Shown: positions 8,407 through 20,202 of the stretch, in pieces
Position numbering within the stretch: position 1 is the first letter of the stretch
How the letters are laid out: each line of letters starts with the position of its first letter
NCBI RefSeq assembly: GCF_003415675.1
Contig: NZ_QFZK01000027.1
Span: 1 to 41,413, forward strand
Direction of reading: 5' to 3'
Length of the DNA stretch: 41,413 nucleotides
Source: Rhodoferax lacus
Lineage (GTDB): Bacteria > Pseudomonadota > Gammaproteobacteria > Burkholderiales > Burkholderiaceae_C
Made by a program: the position numbers and the translations under genes
Notes under the pieces: model-generated
The model's database searches: none
The model's input: the letters and a program-made list of their open reading frames with translations, nothing else
Told to the model about the DNA's origin: nothing

Positions 8407-9501
8407 ATGCCCCATACCAAAAGCGTCACCCACCGCTCCACCCTGACCCAGTTCCTGATCGAGGAGCGCAGGCGTTTTCCCGACGCCAGCGGCGACTTCA
8501 ATGCCCTGATCCTGGACGTCGCCATTGCCTGCAAGGCCATTGCCCGCGCCGTGGCCTTTGGCGAGCTCGGTGGCGTCATGGGCAACCACGATGCAGAGAG
8601 CGGCGGCAGCATCAATGTGCAGGGCGAGACGCAAAAAAAGCTCGACGTGCTGAGCAACCAGGTCTTCATCCAGCGCACCGAATGGGCCGGGCACCTGGCC
8701 GGTATGGCCTCCGAGGAAATGGACCTGCCCTACCAGATCCCGGCGCAGTACCCGCGCGGCAAATACCTGCTGGTGTTTGACCCCTTGGATGGCTCCAGCA
8801 ACATCGATGTGAACGTGTCGGTGGGCAGCATTTTTTCCATCCTGCGCGGCCCCGACAGCGGCGCCGATGTGTGCGAGGCCGACTTCATGCAAAGCGGCGC
8901 CAAGCAGGTGGCCGCCGGTTACGCGCTCTATGGCCCGACCACCATGCTGGTGCTCAGTGTGGGCAACGGCGTGAACGGCTTCACCCTGGACCCGAATCTG
9001 GGCGAGTTCATGCTCACCCATCCCAAGCTGCAGATTCCAGAGGACACGCAGGAGTTCGCCATCAACGCCTCCAACAGCCGCTTCTGGGAGGCGCCGGTCA
9101 AGCGCTATGTCGACGAGTGCCTGGCCGGCAAAACCGGGCCGCGCGCCAAGGACTTCAATATGCGCTGGATAGCCAGCATGGTGGCCGAGGCCCACCGCAT
9201 CCTGATGCGCGGCGGTGTGTTTTTGTATCCGCGCGATACCAAGGACACGAGCAAGCCAGGGCGCCTGCGCCTGCTGTACGAGGCCAACCCCATAGGCATG
9301 CTGATGGAGCAGGCGGGAGGACGCGCCTCCACCGGAGAAATGCCCATGATGGGCGTGCAACCCACCAGCCTGCACCAGCGCATAGGCCTGGTGTTTGGTT
9401 CCAAAAACGAGGTCGAGCGCATCGAGCGCTACCACGCCGAGCCACAGCAAAAGGAATCGAACACGCCCCTGTTTGCCGAGCGCAGCCTCTTCAGAGACTG
9501 A
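8407..9501 (+). CDS. cbbF: Class I fructose-1,6-bisphosphatase
   Basis: Hydrolyses fructose 1,6-bisphosphate; cbb-operon enzymes of this type often also act on sedoheptulose 1,7-bisphosphate. 364 residues, normal for the proteobacterial Calvin-cycle enzyme. The metal/substrate motif VFDPLDGSSNIDVN is intact, as is the acidic ASEEMD segment. The C-terminal region carries YEANPIGMLMEQAGG. The start ATG at 8407 follows an AAAGAG ribosome-site-like sequence. No separate sedoheptulose bisphosphatase gene is in the operon, consistent with bifunctionality, although that is inference. Confidence 0.97.
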   Translation: MPHTKSVTHRSTLTQFLIEERRRFPDASGDFNALILDVAIACKAIARAVAFGELGGVMGNHDAESGGSINVQGETQKKLDVLSNQVFIQRTEWAGHLAGMASEEMDLPYQIPAQYPRGKYLLVFDPLDGSSNIDVNVSVGSIFSILRGPDSGADVCEADFMQSGAKQVAAGYALYGPTTMLVLSVGNGVNGFTLDPNLGEFMLTHPKLQIPEDTQEFAINASNSRFWEAPVKRYVDECLAGKTGPRAKDFNMRWIASMVAEAHRILMRGGVFLYPRDTKDTSKPGRLRLLYEANPIGMLMEQAGGRASTGEMPMMGVQPTSLHQRIGLVFGSKNEVERIERYHAEPQQKESNTPLFAERSLFRD

Positions 9502-9540
9502 ACGTCTCCAACCCTCTTTTCAACTTCAGGAGACAGTCCC

Positions 9541-10416
9541 ATGTCTGAACGCCATCCCATCATCGCCATCACCGGCTCCAGCGGTGCCGGCACCACCTCG
9601 GTGACGCGCACCTTCGAGAATATTTTCCGGCGCGAAAACGTGGACGCCGCCGTCATCGAAGGCGACAGCTTCCACCGCCACGACCGCAAGGAAATGAAGC
9701 TGCGCCTGGCCGAAGCCGAGGCCCAGGGCAACAAGAACTTCAGCCACTTCGGCCCCGAGAACAATATGTTCCCCGAGCTCGAAGCCCTGTTTCGCGACTA
9801 CGCCGCCACCGGTACCGGCAAACGCCGCAAGTACCTGCACGACACCGAGGAGGCCGCCCCCTACAAGCAGGAGCCCGGTACCTTCACACCCTGGGAGGAC
9901 GTGCCGGCGAACACCGACCTGCTGTTCTACGAAGGCCTGCACGGCGCCGTGGTCACGCCCGAGGTCAACATCGCCCAGCACCCCGACCTGCTGATCGGCG
10001 TGGTGCCGGTGATCAACCTGGAGTGGATCCAGAAGCTCTGGCGCGACAAGTCCAAACGCGGCTACAGCACCGAGGCCGTGACCGACACCATCCTGCGGCG
10101 CATGCCCGACTACGTGAACTACATCTGTCCGCAGTTCATGCACACGCATGTGAACTTCCAGCGCGTGCCCATGGTGGACACCAGCAACCCCTTCATTTCG
10201 CGCGACATACCAAGCCCCGACGAGAGCATGGTGGTGATCCGCTTTGCCAAGCCCAAGGGCATCGACTTCCAGTACCTGCGCAGCATGGTGGACGGCAGCT
10301 TCATGAGCCGCGCCAACACCATCGTGGTGCCCGGCGGAAAAATGGAACTCGCCATGCAGTTGATATTCACACCGTTCATCTGGCGCATGATGGAACGCAA
10401 GAAGCGGGGAGCCTGA
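9541..10416 (+). CDS. cbbP: Phosphoribulokinase
   Basis: ATP-dependent phosphorylation of ribulose 5-phosphate to ribulose 1,5-bisphosphate, one of the two reactions unique to the Calvin cycle. 291 residues, the size of the bacterial octameric class. The N-terminal P-loop variant is GSSGAGTTS, followed by EGDSFHRHDRKEMK with the catalytic Asp. The central FYEGLHGAVVTPEVN and the VNFQRVPMVDTSNPF block are typical of bacterial PRK. A good AGGAGA ribosome site precedes the ATG. Only 1 nt separates its stop from the cbbT start, indicating tight coupling. Confidence 0.98.
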   Translation: MSERHPIIAITGSSGAGTTSVTRTFENIFRRENVDAAVIEGDSFHRHDRKEMKLRLAEAEAQGNKNFSHFGPENNMFPELEALFRDYAATGTGKRRKYLHDTEEAAPYKQEPGTFTPWEDVPANTDLLFYEGLHGAVVTPEVNIAQHPDLLIGVVPVINLEWIQKLWRDKSKRGYSTEAVTDTILRRMPDYVNYICPQFMHTHVNFQRVPMVDTSNPFISRDIPSPDESMVVIRFAKPKGIDFQYLRSMVDGSFMSRANTIVVPGGKMELAMQLIFTPFIWRMMERKKRGA

Positions 10417-10417
10417 T

Positions 10418-12493
<2,076 letters not shown>

Positions 12494-12503
12494 GGAACAC
12501 AGT

Positions 12504-13178
12504 ATGTCTCTTCCCTATGACCTGGTCATGTTCGACCTGGATGGCACGCTGATTGCCACCGCCCCCGAAATTTGCGACGCCGTCAACGACACCTTGCGCC
12601 GCTTTGATCTGGTGGACGTGAGCCTGCAGCAAGTCAACGACTGGATAGGCCACGGCACGGCTGCGCTCCTGGTCCAGGCGCTGGCCTCCAGTGGCGGCGT
12701 GTCTGTCGCCAGCGTGCGCATGAGCGAGACCTTGCCGGCCATCGCCGCCGAGTTCGACAGCCACTACCAGCGCCGCTGTGGCACCCGCAGCCACCTCTAC
12801 CCGCAAGTGCGTGAGACGCTGACCACCTTGAAAGCGCAGGGCGTGAAGCTGGCCGTGGTGACCAACAAGGAGTCGCGCTACACCCAGACCGTGCTGGACG
12901 CGCACCAGCTCATGCCGCTTCTGGACTGGGTGGTCAGCGGTGACACCCTGTCCACCAAAAAGCCCGACCCGGCCGGCATCCTGGCCTGCCTGGACAAGTT
13001 TGATGTAGCCCGCACGCGTGCGCTGTTTGTGGGCGACTCCAGCATCGACGTGGCCACGGCGCGCAACGCTGGCGTTCCGGTCTGGGCGCTGCCCTATGGC
13101 TACAACATGGGCCACCCCATTGAAGGCTGTGGGCCGGACCGCGTGATTGCCGATTGCTCGGCGCTGATTTCCATTTAA
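12504..13178 (+). CDS. cbbZ: Phosphoglycolate phosphatase
   Basis: HAD phosphatase that removes 2-phosphoglycolate formed by RuBisCO oxygenation; needed especially with a low-specificity form II enzyme. 224 residues from the ATG at 12504, 10 nt after the cbbT stop. Upstream in-frame starts overlap cbbT and are rejected. Motif I is FDLDGTLIATAPEI (nucleophile Asp11), motif II VVTNKE, motif III lysine in STKKPDP, and motif IV VGDSSIDVATARNAG. Distinguished from CbbY by the gph-type C-terminus (GYNMGHPIEGCGPDRVI). It sits between cbbT and cbbG, as in R. eutropha. Confidence 0.95.
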   Translation: MSLPYDLVMFDLDGTLIATAPEICDAVNDTLRRFDLVDVSLQQVNDWIGHGTAALLVQALASSGGVSVASVRMSETLPAIAAEFDSHYQRRCGTRSHLYPQVRETLTTLKAQGVKLAVVTNKESRYTQTVLDAHQLMPLLDWVVSGDTLSTKKPDPAGILACLDKFDVARTRALFVGDSSIDVATARNAGVPVWALPYGYNMGHPIEGCGPDRVIADCSALISI

Positions 13179-13196
13179 ATTTCAAGGACAGGTTTC

Positions 13197-14213
13197 ATGG
13201 CTATCCAAATTGGCATCAACGGCTTTGGCCGTATCGGCCGCAACGTGCTGCGCTCGGCGCTGCAAAACTTCAGCGACATCGAAGTGGTCGCCATCAACGA
13301 CCTGCTCGAGCCCCATTACCTGGCCTACATGCTGCAGTACGACTCGGTGCATGGCCGCTTCAAGGGCGAAGTGTCTGTTGAAGGCAATACCCTGGTGGTC
13401 AATGGCAAGAAGATCCGCCTGACCCAGGAAAAAGACCCCGTCAACCTGAAGTGGAACGAAGTCGGCGCTGACGTGGTGATCGAGTCCACCGGCATCTTCC
13501 TGGACAAGGCCGGTGGCGAAAAGCACCTGGCAGCGGGCGCCAAGAAGGTCATCTTCTCGGCCCCCTCCAAAGACGACACCCCCATGTTCGTGTTTGGCGT
13601 GAACGAGAAGACCTACAAGGGTGAGGCCATCATCTCCAACGCCTCCTGCACCACCAACTGCCTGGCCCCTTTGGCCAAGGTGGTCCATGACAAGTTCGGC
13701 ATCAAGCGCGGCCTGATGACCACCGTGCACGCAGCCACTGCCACACAGAAGACCGTGGACGGCCCTTCCAACAAAGACTGGCGCGGCGGCCGCGGCATTC
13801 TGGAAAACATCATCCCCAGCAGCACCGGTGCGGCCAAGGCCGTGGGCGTGGTCATCCCCGAGCTGAACAAAAAGCTCACCGGCATGTCCTTCCGCGTGCC
13901 CACCAGCGACGTGTCGGTGGTGGACCTGACGGTGGAACTCAACACCAGCGCCACGCTGGCCGAGATCTGCGCCGAGATCAAGCTGCAAAGTGAAGGCGCG
14001 CTGAAGGGCGTGCTGGGCTACACCACCGACAAGGTCGTGGCCACCGACTTCCGTGGTGACACCCGCACCTCCATCTTCGACGCCGACGCCAGCATCGCCC
14101 TGGACGGCACCTTCGTGAAGCTGGTCAGCTGGTACGACAACGAATGGGGCTACTCGAACAAGTGCCTGGAAATGGTCCGCGTGGTGGGCGCCTTCACAGG
14201 AGCCGCGCTGTGA
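13197..14213 (+). CDS. cbbG: Type I glyceraldehyde-3-phosphate dehydrogenase
   Basis: Reduces 1,3-bisphosphoglycerate to glyceraldehyde 3-phosphate in the cycle. 338 residues. Rossmann motif INGFGRIGRNV, catalytic Cys in SNASCTTNCLAP, catalytic His in TVHAATATQ, and phosphate-binding SSTGAAKAV. Asp in AINDLLE at the end of the second strand is the residue usually linked to NAD rather than NADP preference, so NADH use is likely (inference). AAGGA ribosome site before the ATG. Its TGA stop overlaps the GTG start of cbbK by 4 nt. Confidence 0.97.
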   Translation: MAIQIGINGFGRIGRNVLRSALQNFSDIEVVAINDLLEPHYLAYMLQYDSVHGRFKGEVSVEGNTLVVNGKKIRLTQEKDPVNLKWNEVGADVVIESTGIFLDKAGGEKHLAAGAKKVIFSAPSKDDTPMFVFGVNEKTYKGEAIISNASCTTNCLAPLAKVVHDKFGIKRGLMTTVHAATATQKTVDGPSNKDWRGGRGILENIIPSSTGAAKAVGVVIPELNKKLTGMSFRVPTSDVSVVDLTVELNTSATLAEICAEIKLQSEGALKGVLGYTTDKVVATDFRGDTRTSIFDADASIALDGTFVKLVSWYDNEWGYSNKCLEMVRVVGAFTGAAL

Positions 14214-15412
14214 AGGTCCTGCGTTTTGCCGATGTGGTGGCCAGCGGCTTTGCCGTCGGCCGCCGGGTTTTTATTCGTGCCGACCTGAACGTGCCCCTGG
14301 ATGCGCAAGGCCGCATCACCGAAGACACGCGCATACGCGCCAGCCTGCCCTGCATCCGCATGGCGCTGGAGGCCGGTGCAGCCGTCATGGTCACCAGCCA
14401 TCTGGGGCGTCCTGTCGAGGGCATCTTCAGCGAACAGGACTCGCTGGCCCCGGTCGCCCAGCGCCTGGGCGAATTGCTGGGCCGCGAAGTGCCGCTGGTG
14501 CGCAACTGGGCCGAGGCACAGGGCCCGCTGCCGGTAGAACCCGGCCAGATCGTCCTGCTGGAAAACTGCCGCTTGAACGTCGGCGAGAAGAAGAACGACG
14601 AAACGCTGGCGCGCCGTCTGGCCGCGCTGTGCGACATCTTTGTGCACGACGCCTTCGGCACCGCCCACCGCGCCGAGGCCACCACCTACGGCATGGCGCA
14701 GTACGCGCCGATTGCCTGCGCAGGCCCCTTGTTGTCCGCAGAGATTGACGCCATCCACCTGGCTCTGCAAAACCCGGCGCGGCCGCTGGTGGCCATCGTG
14801 GCGGGCTCCAAGGTGTCCAGCAAACTCAGCATCCTCAATGCCCTGGCCAGGAATGTGGACCAGCTGATTGTGGGCGGCGGCATTGCCAACACCTTCATGC
14901 TGGCGGCCGGATTGAACATCGGCAAAAGCCTGGCCGAACCCGGCCTGGTGGACGAGGCCCGCGCCGTCATCGAGGCCATGCGCGCGCGCGGCGCCGAGGT
15001 GCCCATTCCGACCGATGTGGTCACCGCCAAAAGCTTTGGTGCCGATGCCGTGGCCACCATCAAGGCCGCCAGCGCAGTGGCCGATGATGACCTGATTCTG
15101 GACATAGGCCCCGAGACCGCTCGGCGCCTGGCCGAGCAACTGCAGCGTGCCGGCAGCATTGTGTGGAACGGCCCGGTGGGAGTGTTCGAGTTCCCCGCGT
15201 TCGAGAACGGCACGCGGGTGATCGCCCAGGCGATTGCCCAGTCTGCCGCCTTCAGCATTGCCGGCGGCGGTGACACGCTGGCAGCCATTGCCAAGTACGG
15301 CATCGAAAAAGACGTGGGCTACATCTCCACCGGCGGCGGCGCTTTTCTGGAGGTGTTGGAGGGCAAGACCTTGCCGGCGTTCCAGATTCTGCAAGCGCGC
15401 GCTGCGGCTTGA
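14210..15412 (+). CDS. cbbK: Phosphoglycerate kinase
   Basis: Phosphorylates 3-phosphoglycerate with ATP. The start chosen is GTG at 14210, giving about 400 residues beginning with VLRFADVV after the initiator and Lys. The ATG further upstream (14144) lies inside cbbG and adds non-conserved residues. Conserved PGK blocks are RVFIRADLNVPLD (substrate Arg, Asp, Asn), VTSHLGRP, LLENCRLNVGEKKND, AFGTAHRAEATT, VAGSKVSSKL and the C-terminal SIAGGGDTLAAI (nucleotide site). The GTGA overlap with cbbG implies translational coupling. All expected motifs are intact. Confidence 0.96.
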   Translation: MKVLRFADVVASGFAVGRRVFIRADLNVPLDAQGRITEDTRIRASLPCIRMALEAGAAVMVTSHLGRPVEGIFSEQDSLAPVAQRLGELLGREVPLVRNWAEAQGPLPVEPGQIVLLENCRLNVGEKKNDETLARRLAALCDIFVHDAFGTAHRAEATTYGMAQYAPIACAGPLLSAEIDAIHLALQNPARPLVAIVAGSKVSSKLSILNALARNVDQLIVGGGIANTFMLAAGLNIGKSLAEPGLVDEARAVIEAMRARGAEVPIPTDVVTAKSFGADAVATIKAASAVADDDLILDIGPETARRLAEQLQRAGSIVWNGPVGVFEFPAFENGTRVIAQAIAQSAAFSIAGGGDTLAAIAKYGIEKDVGYISTGGGAFLEVLEGKTLPAFQILQARAAA

Positions 15413-15440
15413 TTCATTTTTTTATCCAAGGAAATTTCCC

Positions 15441-16478
15441 ATGGCTTTTGTTTCCCTTCGCCAGGTGCTGGACCACGCCGCCGAAAACGGCTACGGCGTG
15501 CCCGCCTTCAACGTCAACAACCTGGAGCAGATCCTCGCCATCATGGAGGCCGCGCAGGAGACCGACAGCCCGGTCATCCTGCAGGCCTCGGCCGGTGCGC
15601 GCAAATACGCGGGTGAGGCCTACCTGCGCCACCTGATGCTGGCGGCAGTGGAGACGCACCCCGACATTCCGGTGGTGGTGCACCAGGACCACGGCACCTC
15701 GGCCGCGGTGTGCCAGCAAAGCATTCGCTCGGGCTTTACCAGCGTGATGATGGACGGCTCGCTCATGGGTGACGGCAAGACCCCGGCCAGCTACGACTAC
15801 AACGTGGACATCACCCAGCGCGTCTGCCAGATGGCGCACCCCATCGGTGTCTCGGTGGAGGGCGAACTGGGCTGCCTGGGTTCGCTGGAAACCGGCGAGG
15901 CCGGTGAAGAAGACGGCATCGGTGCCGAGGGCAAACTCAGCCATGACATGCTGCTCACCGATCCGCTGCAGGCGCGCGACTTTGTGCAGCGCACTGGCGT
16001 GGACGCCCTGGCCATTGCGATTGGCACCAGCCACGGCGCCTACAAGTTCACACGCAAGCCCACCGGCGACATCCTGGCCATGGACCGCATTGCCGCCATC
16101 CACGCCCAGATTCCCAACACCCACCTGGTGATGCACGGCTCCAGCAGCGTACCGCAGGAATGGCTGGCCATCATTCGCCAGTTTGGCGGCGACATCAAGG
16201 AGACCTACGGCGTGCCGGTGGAAGAAATCCAGCGCGGCATCCAGAGCGGTGTGCGCAAGATCAACATCGACACCGACATCCGCCTCTCCATGACCGGTGC
16301 CATGCGCCAGGTCTTCGCCCAGCAGCCCAGTGAGTTCGATCCGCGCAAAGCCCTGGTGGCAGCCAAGAACGCGGCGCGCGGCATCGTCAAGGCCCGCTTT
16401 GAAGCCTTTGGCTGCGCCGGGCAGGCGTCCAGAATCAAGCCGGTGGCGCTGGAGGCAATGGCCAGGCGGTATCTGTAG
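15441..16478 (+). CDS. cbbA: Class II fructose-1,6-bisphosphate aldolase
   Basis: Zn-dependent aldolase condensing triose phosphates to fructose (and possibly sedoheptulose) bisphosphate. 345 residues from the ATG at 15441, preceded by AAGGAA. Conserved: YGVPAFNVNNLEQ, the VVHQDHGTS segment (catalytic Asp and metal His), SVMMDGS, GVSVEGELGCLGSLETGE, AIGTSHGAYKF (metal His), VMHGSSS (metal His) and INIDTDIRL. Last gene of the cbbYEFPTZGKA operon. A small stem (CAGGC-N7-GCCTG, about 16484-16500) follows the stop but has no T tract, so I do not call a terminator. Confidence 0.97.
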   Translation: MAFVSLRQVLDHAAENGYGVPAFNVNNLEQILAIMEAAQETDSPVILQASAGARKYAGEAYLRHLMLAAVETHPDIPVVVHQDHGTSAAVCQQSIRSGFTSVMMDGSLMGDGKTPASYDYNVDITQRVCQMAHPIGVSVEGELGCLGSLETGEAGEEDGIGAEGKLSHDMLLTDPLQARDFVQRTGVDALAIAIGTSHGAYKFTRKPTGDILAMDRIAAIHAQIPNTHLVMHGSSSVPQEWLAIIRQFGGDIKETYGVPVEEIQRGIQSGVRKINIDTDIRLSMTGAMRQVFAQQPSEFDPRKALVAAKNAARGIVKARFEAFGCAGQASRIKPVALEAMARRYL

Positions 16479-16520
16479 GCCCAGGCATTGGAAGCCTGAA
16501 AGGTAGCCGCTTAAAGGTGC

Positions 16521-16549
16521 AAATATTTGGTTTTCATGTAAGAATATTT
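16521..16549. promoter_or_regulatory. Inverted repeat upstream of the Xre antitoxin, candidate autoregulatory operator
   Basis: AAATATT (16521-16527) and AATATTT (16543-16549) are perfect 7-bp inverted arms separated by 15 nt in an otherwise GC-rich neighbourhood, 27 bp before the antitoxin ATG. Xre/RES operons are typically autorepressed through such repeats. An AT-rich -10-like string overlaps it. Its role is inference. Confidence 0.45.
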
Positions 16550-16575
16550 CCTGTGAAAGACAAACAAGGCCCTGT

Positions 16576-16950
16576 ATGAACACCCAAGTCAAACCCAAAG
16601 TCGATCCGGGCGAAGTGCTCGCCAAGGCTACGCGCCGCGCGAGTCAGTACCTGGGGCAGTCGGGGGCTGGGCTGGCACGAACCATTGGTTTGAGCGAGCC
16701 CACCGTATCGCGTCTGTTGAAAGGTGAAATCACGCTGAATCCGGACAAGAAGGAGGGTGAGCTGTCCTTGTTGCTGGTGCGCGTGTACCGCTCCTTGGAT
16801 GCCCTGGTGGGCACAGACGACCAAAAGCGGGTGTCCTGGATGACTGCTTACAACAAGGCCTTGGGTGGTGTTCCATTGCAGCTGATTGAACGGGCCGATG
16901 GGCTGGTCGCGACATTGAACTATCTGGATGGCATGCGGGCGCCGGCATGA
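16576..16950 (+). CDS. Xre/MbcA/ParS-type antitoxin of a RES-Xre module
   Basis: 124 residues. The central region has an HTH (GAGLARTIGLSEPTVSRLLKGE, residues about 31-52, quoted in two blocks: GAGLARTIGLSEP and TVSRLLKGE). The C-terminal half (RVYRSLDALVG, MTAYNKALGGVPLQLIER, GLVATLNYLD) is the DUF2384/MbcA-ParS toxin-binding domain. The family neutralises RES toxins by covering their active site and represses its own operon. ATG at 16576; the stop overlaps the toxin start as ATGA. The pair is plus strand, just after cbbA, and AT-richer in its upstream region than the cbb operon, suggesting separate acquisition. Confidence 0.88.
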   Translation: MNTQVKPKVDPGEVLAKATRRASQYLGQSGAGLARTIGLSEPTVSRLLKGEITLNPDKKEGELSLLLVRVYRSLDALVGTDDQKRVSWMTAYNKALGGVPLQLIERADGLVATLNYLDGMRAPA

Positions 16951-17651
16951 GTGAGCGTGGCGTCTGGGATCCAGCCTGGTTCGAGGGCGGCATGGCCCCC
17001 AAGTCCATGCTAGCCTGGCGCGGCGTCGAGGCCCAACACGTGGTGTCCACCATGCGCCTGGTGGACAGCCGTGCAGAGCAGGAGGCTTTGGAGTTGTTGC
17101 TGGAGCATAGCAAGCCGCCACAGCCGGCGATGCATGCGCCCAAGCACTATCTGCTCTACACGCCGTTTCGCTACCGCCCGCCGCACCCCAGCCGCTTCCG
17201 CCGTGCAGGCGAGCGTGGTCTTTGGTACGGTGCCGAGCAGCTTTACACAGCCTGTGCAGAAGTCGCTTACTGGCGCAACCGTTTCATATTGGACAGTGCG
17301 GCGCTGGTGAAAACAGAACTGTTGACCGAACACACTTTTTTTCAGGCAGAGGTTCAAGGCTTGGCGCTGGATCTGATGCAAGTCCCCTGGGTTGAAGCAC
17401 GGAGTGCCTGGACCCATGGAAGCGACTACAGCGCAACCCAGGCACTCGCTGAGGCCGCCCGCTACAAAGGCGTGCAGTGGATTTGTTACGAGTCCGTGCG
17501 TGCCCCTGGCCAGCGTTGTGCCGCCGTTCTGGACGTAGACGCGCTAGCCATGGTGGATGGGGGTAAGACCATGCAGACTTGGCACTGCAAGGCGTCCAAA
17601 GACGCGGTCATGATGGTGTGTGGGGCTGACACCCAGGTCTGGAAATTTTGA
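16947..17651 (+). CDS. RES-domain toxin (NAD+-degrading)
   Basis: 234 residues. RES toxins are ADP-ribosyltransferase-like enzymes that degrade NAD+ and stop growth until the Xre antitoxin is restored. The signature Arg-Glu-Ser residues are visible: Arg in TPFRYRPP, Glu in ACAEVAYWR, and Ser in CYESVRAPG; the RERGLWYG-like segment (GERGLWYGAEQLYTA) is also typical. The N-terminal about 70 residues extend beyond the minimal domain. ATGA overlap with the antitoxin. It is convergent with hupT; the 60-bp gap holds short stems (CGGGA-N3-TCCCG at 17662-17674, then a CGCG stem and TTTT) that might terminate transcription, but weakly. Confidence 0.9.
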   Translation: MSERGVWDPAWFEGGMAPKSMLAWRGVEAQHVVSTMRLVDSRAEQEALELLLEHSKPPQPAMHAPKHYLLYTPFRYRPPHPSRFRRAGERGLWYGAEQLYTACAEVAYWRNRFILDSAALVKTELLTEHTFFQAEVQGLALDLMQVPWVEARSAWTHGSDYSATQALAEAARYKGVQWICYESVRAPGQRCAAVLDVDALAMVDGGKTMQTWHCKASKDAVMMVCGADTQVWKF

Positions 17652-17711
17652 TTTGCAAGGCCGGGATGTTCCCGCGCAAGGCGCGTGGTTTTCCAGGGTC
17701 GCGCCGCGACG

Positions 17712-18722
<1,011 letters not shown>

Positions 18723-18740
18723 GCGTTGCAGTCTACGGGA

Positions 18741-20192
18741 TCAATGCACCGTGCACACCATGCACGGATCAAAGGAGCGCACGATGTGCTGCACCGCCAC
18801 CGGCGTGGTCTCGCCCGGCTGCACGGGGGCCCCCACCAGCGCCTGCTCCAGCGCACCGGGGGTTCCGGCCGCATCGCGCGGTGAAAAATTCCAGGTGGTG
18901 GGCGCCACGATCTGGTAGTTGGCAATGCGGCCTTTGCTGGCCACCACCCAATGGCCCAGGCTGCCGCGCGCGGCCTCGCTCAGGCCCACGCCCACGCCTT
19001 CGGTAAACGCGGGGGTGGGCACGCAATAGGCTTCGTTGGGGCGCAGCTCCTGCAGCCACTGCTCCATCAGGGGCACCACGCGGGCCAGCTCCAGCAGGCG
19101 CGCAAGCACGCGCGTAAACACCGTGCCACCATGGTGTGCTACGGCGTCAACGATCAAGGCGTGCTGGCTGGCCAGCTGGCGCGCAATGGCGCCGGTCTCA
19201 ATCACCTCACCCGCCAGCCGCGGCGCCTTGTTCCAGGTGTAGGCCGCGGGCTTGTCCATATCGGGCAGGGTGATGCCGTCCTGCGGATGGCGCGGGCCTG
19301 CCAGGTCAGAGAGCCAGGCGTGGGTGGCATCCTCGGTGATGCTGCCTGCATCCAGAGGCGACGCTGCGCCCTGGTGCCAGACGCCACCGCCCAAAGCAAA
19401 GCTGCCATCGGGCTGCGGGTAGGCACCAAAGCTCATGTAGCGCCCCGGGCCTGGGCCCAGGCCACTCAGGCCGCAGTCCTGCACCATGCTGAGAAACAGG
19501 CGCAAGTCGCCGCGCCAGGGGTCCTGGGCATGCCACTGCCACAGCGCTTCTTCACTGTGCAGGCTGCTGATGAATTCCAGCGGCTCGGCAAACAGCTCGC
19601 GCTCCAGAAAGCGGCGGAACTCGCGCACCTTGACCAGCAGACGGCCGCGCTCGGCCACCTCGATCGGCCGCGTGGAGCCGCCGGGCTCTATGCTTTGCGT
19701 ATGCGGCCACTTGCCCGCCAGCGTGCCCAGCAGGGTGAACCAGCGCTGGCGCGCGGCAATCGCAGCGCGCGTCTGCTCGCCGCTCTGCGCATCAAAGCGG
19801 CGCACGGCTTCGGCATGCCAGGCCTGGTTGGCATACACCGGCCGCGTGAAGTCCGGCATGAAGAACAGATAGAAGTGCGTCAGGTGATCGGCCAGGTTTT
19901 CCGTGGCCAGCACGATGTTGGTGGCGTGCTGGCCATTGGGCGGCATATGGATGTTGGCCAGGCTGGCCAGCGCGCGTGCGCAGGCCACCGACTGCGACAC
20001 CGAGCAAATGCCGCAGATGCGCGGCACATACACCAGCGCGTCCTGCGGCTGCTTGCCCTGCAGGATCTGCTCAAAGCCCCGGTACATGGGGGAGTTGACC
20101 TGGGCCGAGCGCACCCGCCCGTCCTCCAGGTCCAGGCTGACTTCCAGGTCGCCCTCCACGCGGTTAAACGGTCCTACCAGCAAACGGGTCAC
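18741..20192 (-). CDS. hupV: HupV/HoxC, large subunit of the H2-sensing regulatory hydrogenase
   Basis: Large subunit carrying the [NiFe] centre of the H2 sensor. The likely start is GTG at 20190-20192, giving about 483 residues beginning VTRLLVGPFNRVEGDLEV; any longer reading overlaps hupU and is non-conserved. The nickel ligands are in RICGICSVSQ (Cys60, Cys63) near the N-terminus and DPCMVC at the C-terminus. The protein ends DPCMVCTVH with no peptide after the His, the hallmark of regulatory hydrogenases, which need no HupD-type endoprotease. Starts 10 nt after hupU. The paralogous catalytic subunit HupL keeps a cleavable tail. Confidence 0.94.
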   Translation of the reverse strand: MTRLLVGPFNRVEGDLEVSLDLEDGRVRSAQVNSPMYRGFEQILQGKQPQDALVYVPRICGICSVSQSVACARALASLANIHMPPNGQHATNIVLATENLADHLTHFYLFFMPDFTRPVYANQAWHAEAVRRFDAQSGEQTRAAIAARQRWFTLLGTLAGKWPHTQSIEPGGSTRPIEVAERGRLLVKVREFRRFLERELFAEPLEFISSLHSEEALWQWHAQDPWRGDLRLFLSMVQDCGLSGLGPGPGRYMSFGAYPQPDGSFALGGGVWHQGAASPLDAGSITEDATHAWLSDLAGPRHPQDGITLPDMDKPAAYTWNKAPRLAGEVIETGAIARQLASQHALIVDAVAHHGGTVFTRVLARLLELARVVPLMEQWLQELRPNEAYCVPTPAFTEGVGVGLSEAARGSLGHWVVASKGRIANYQIVAPTTWNFSPRDAAGTPGALEQALVGAPVQPGETTPVAVQHIVRSFDPCMVCTVH

Positions 20193-20202
20193 GGCAATGG
20201 GT

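Noticed and set aside
16484..16500. Stem after cbbA considered as the operon terminator
   Set aside because: Only 5 bp of stem and no T tract after it.
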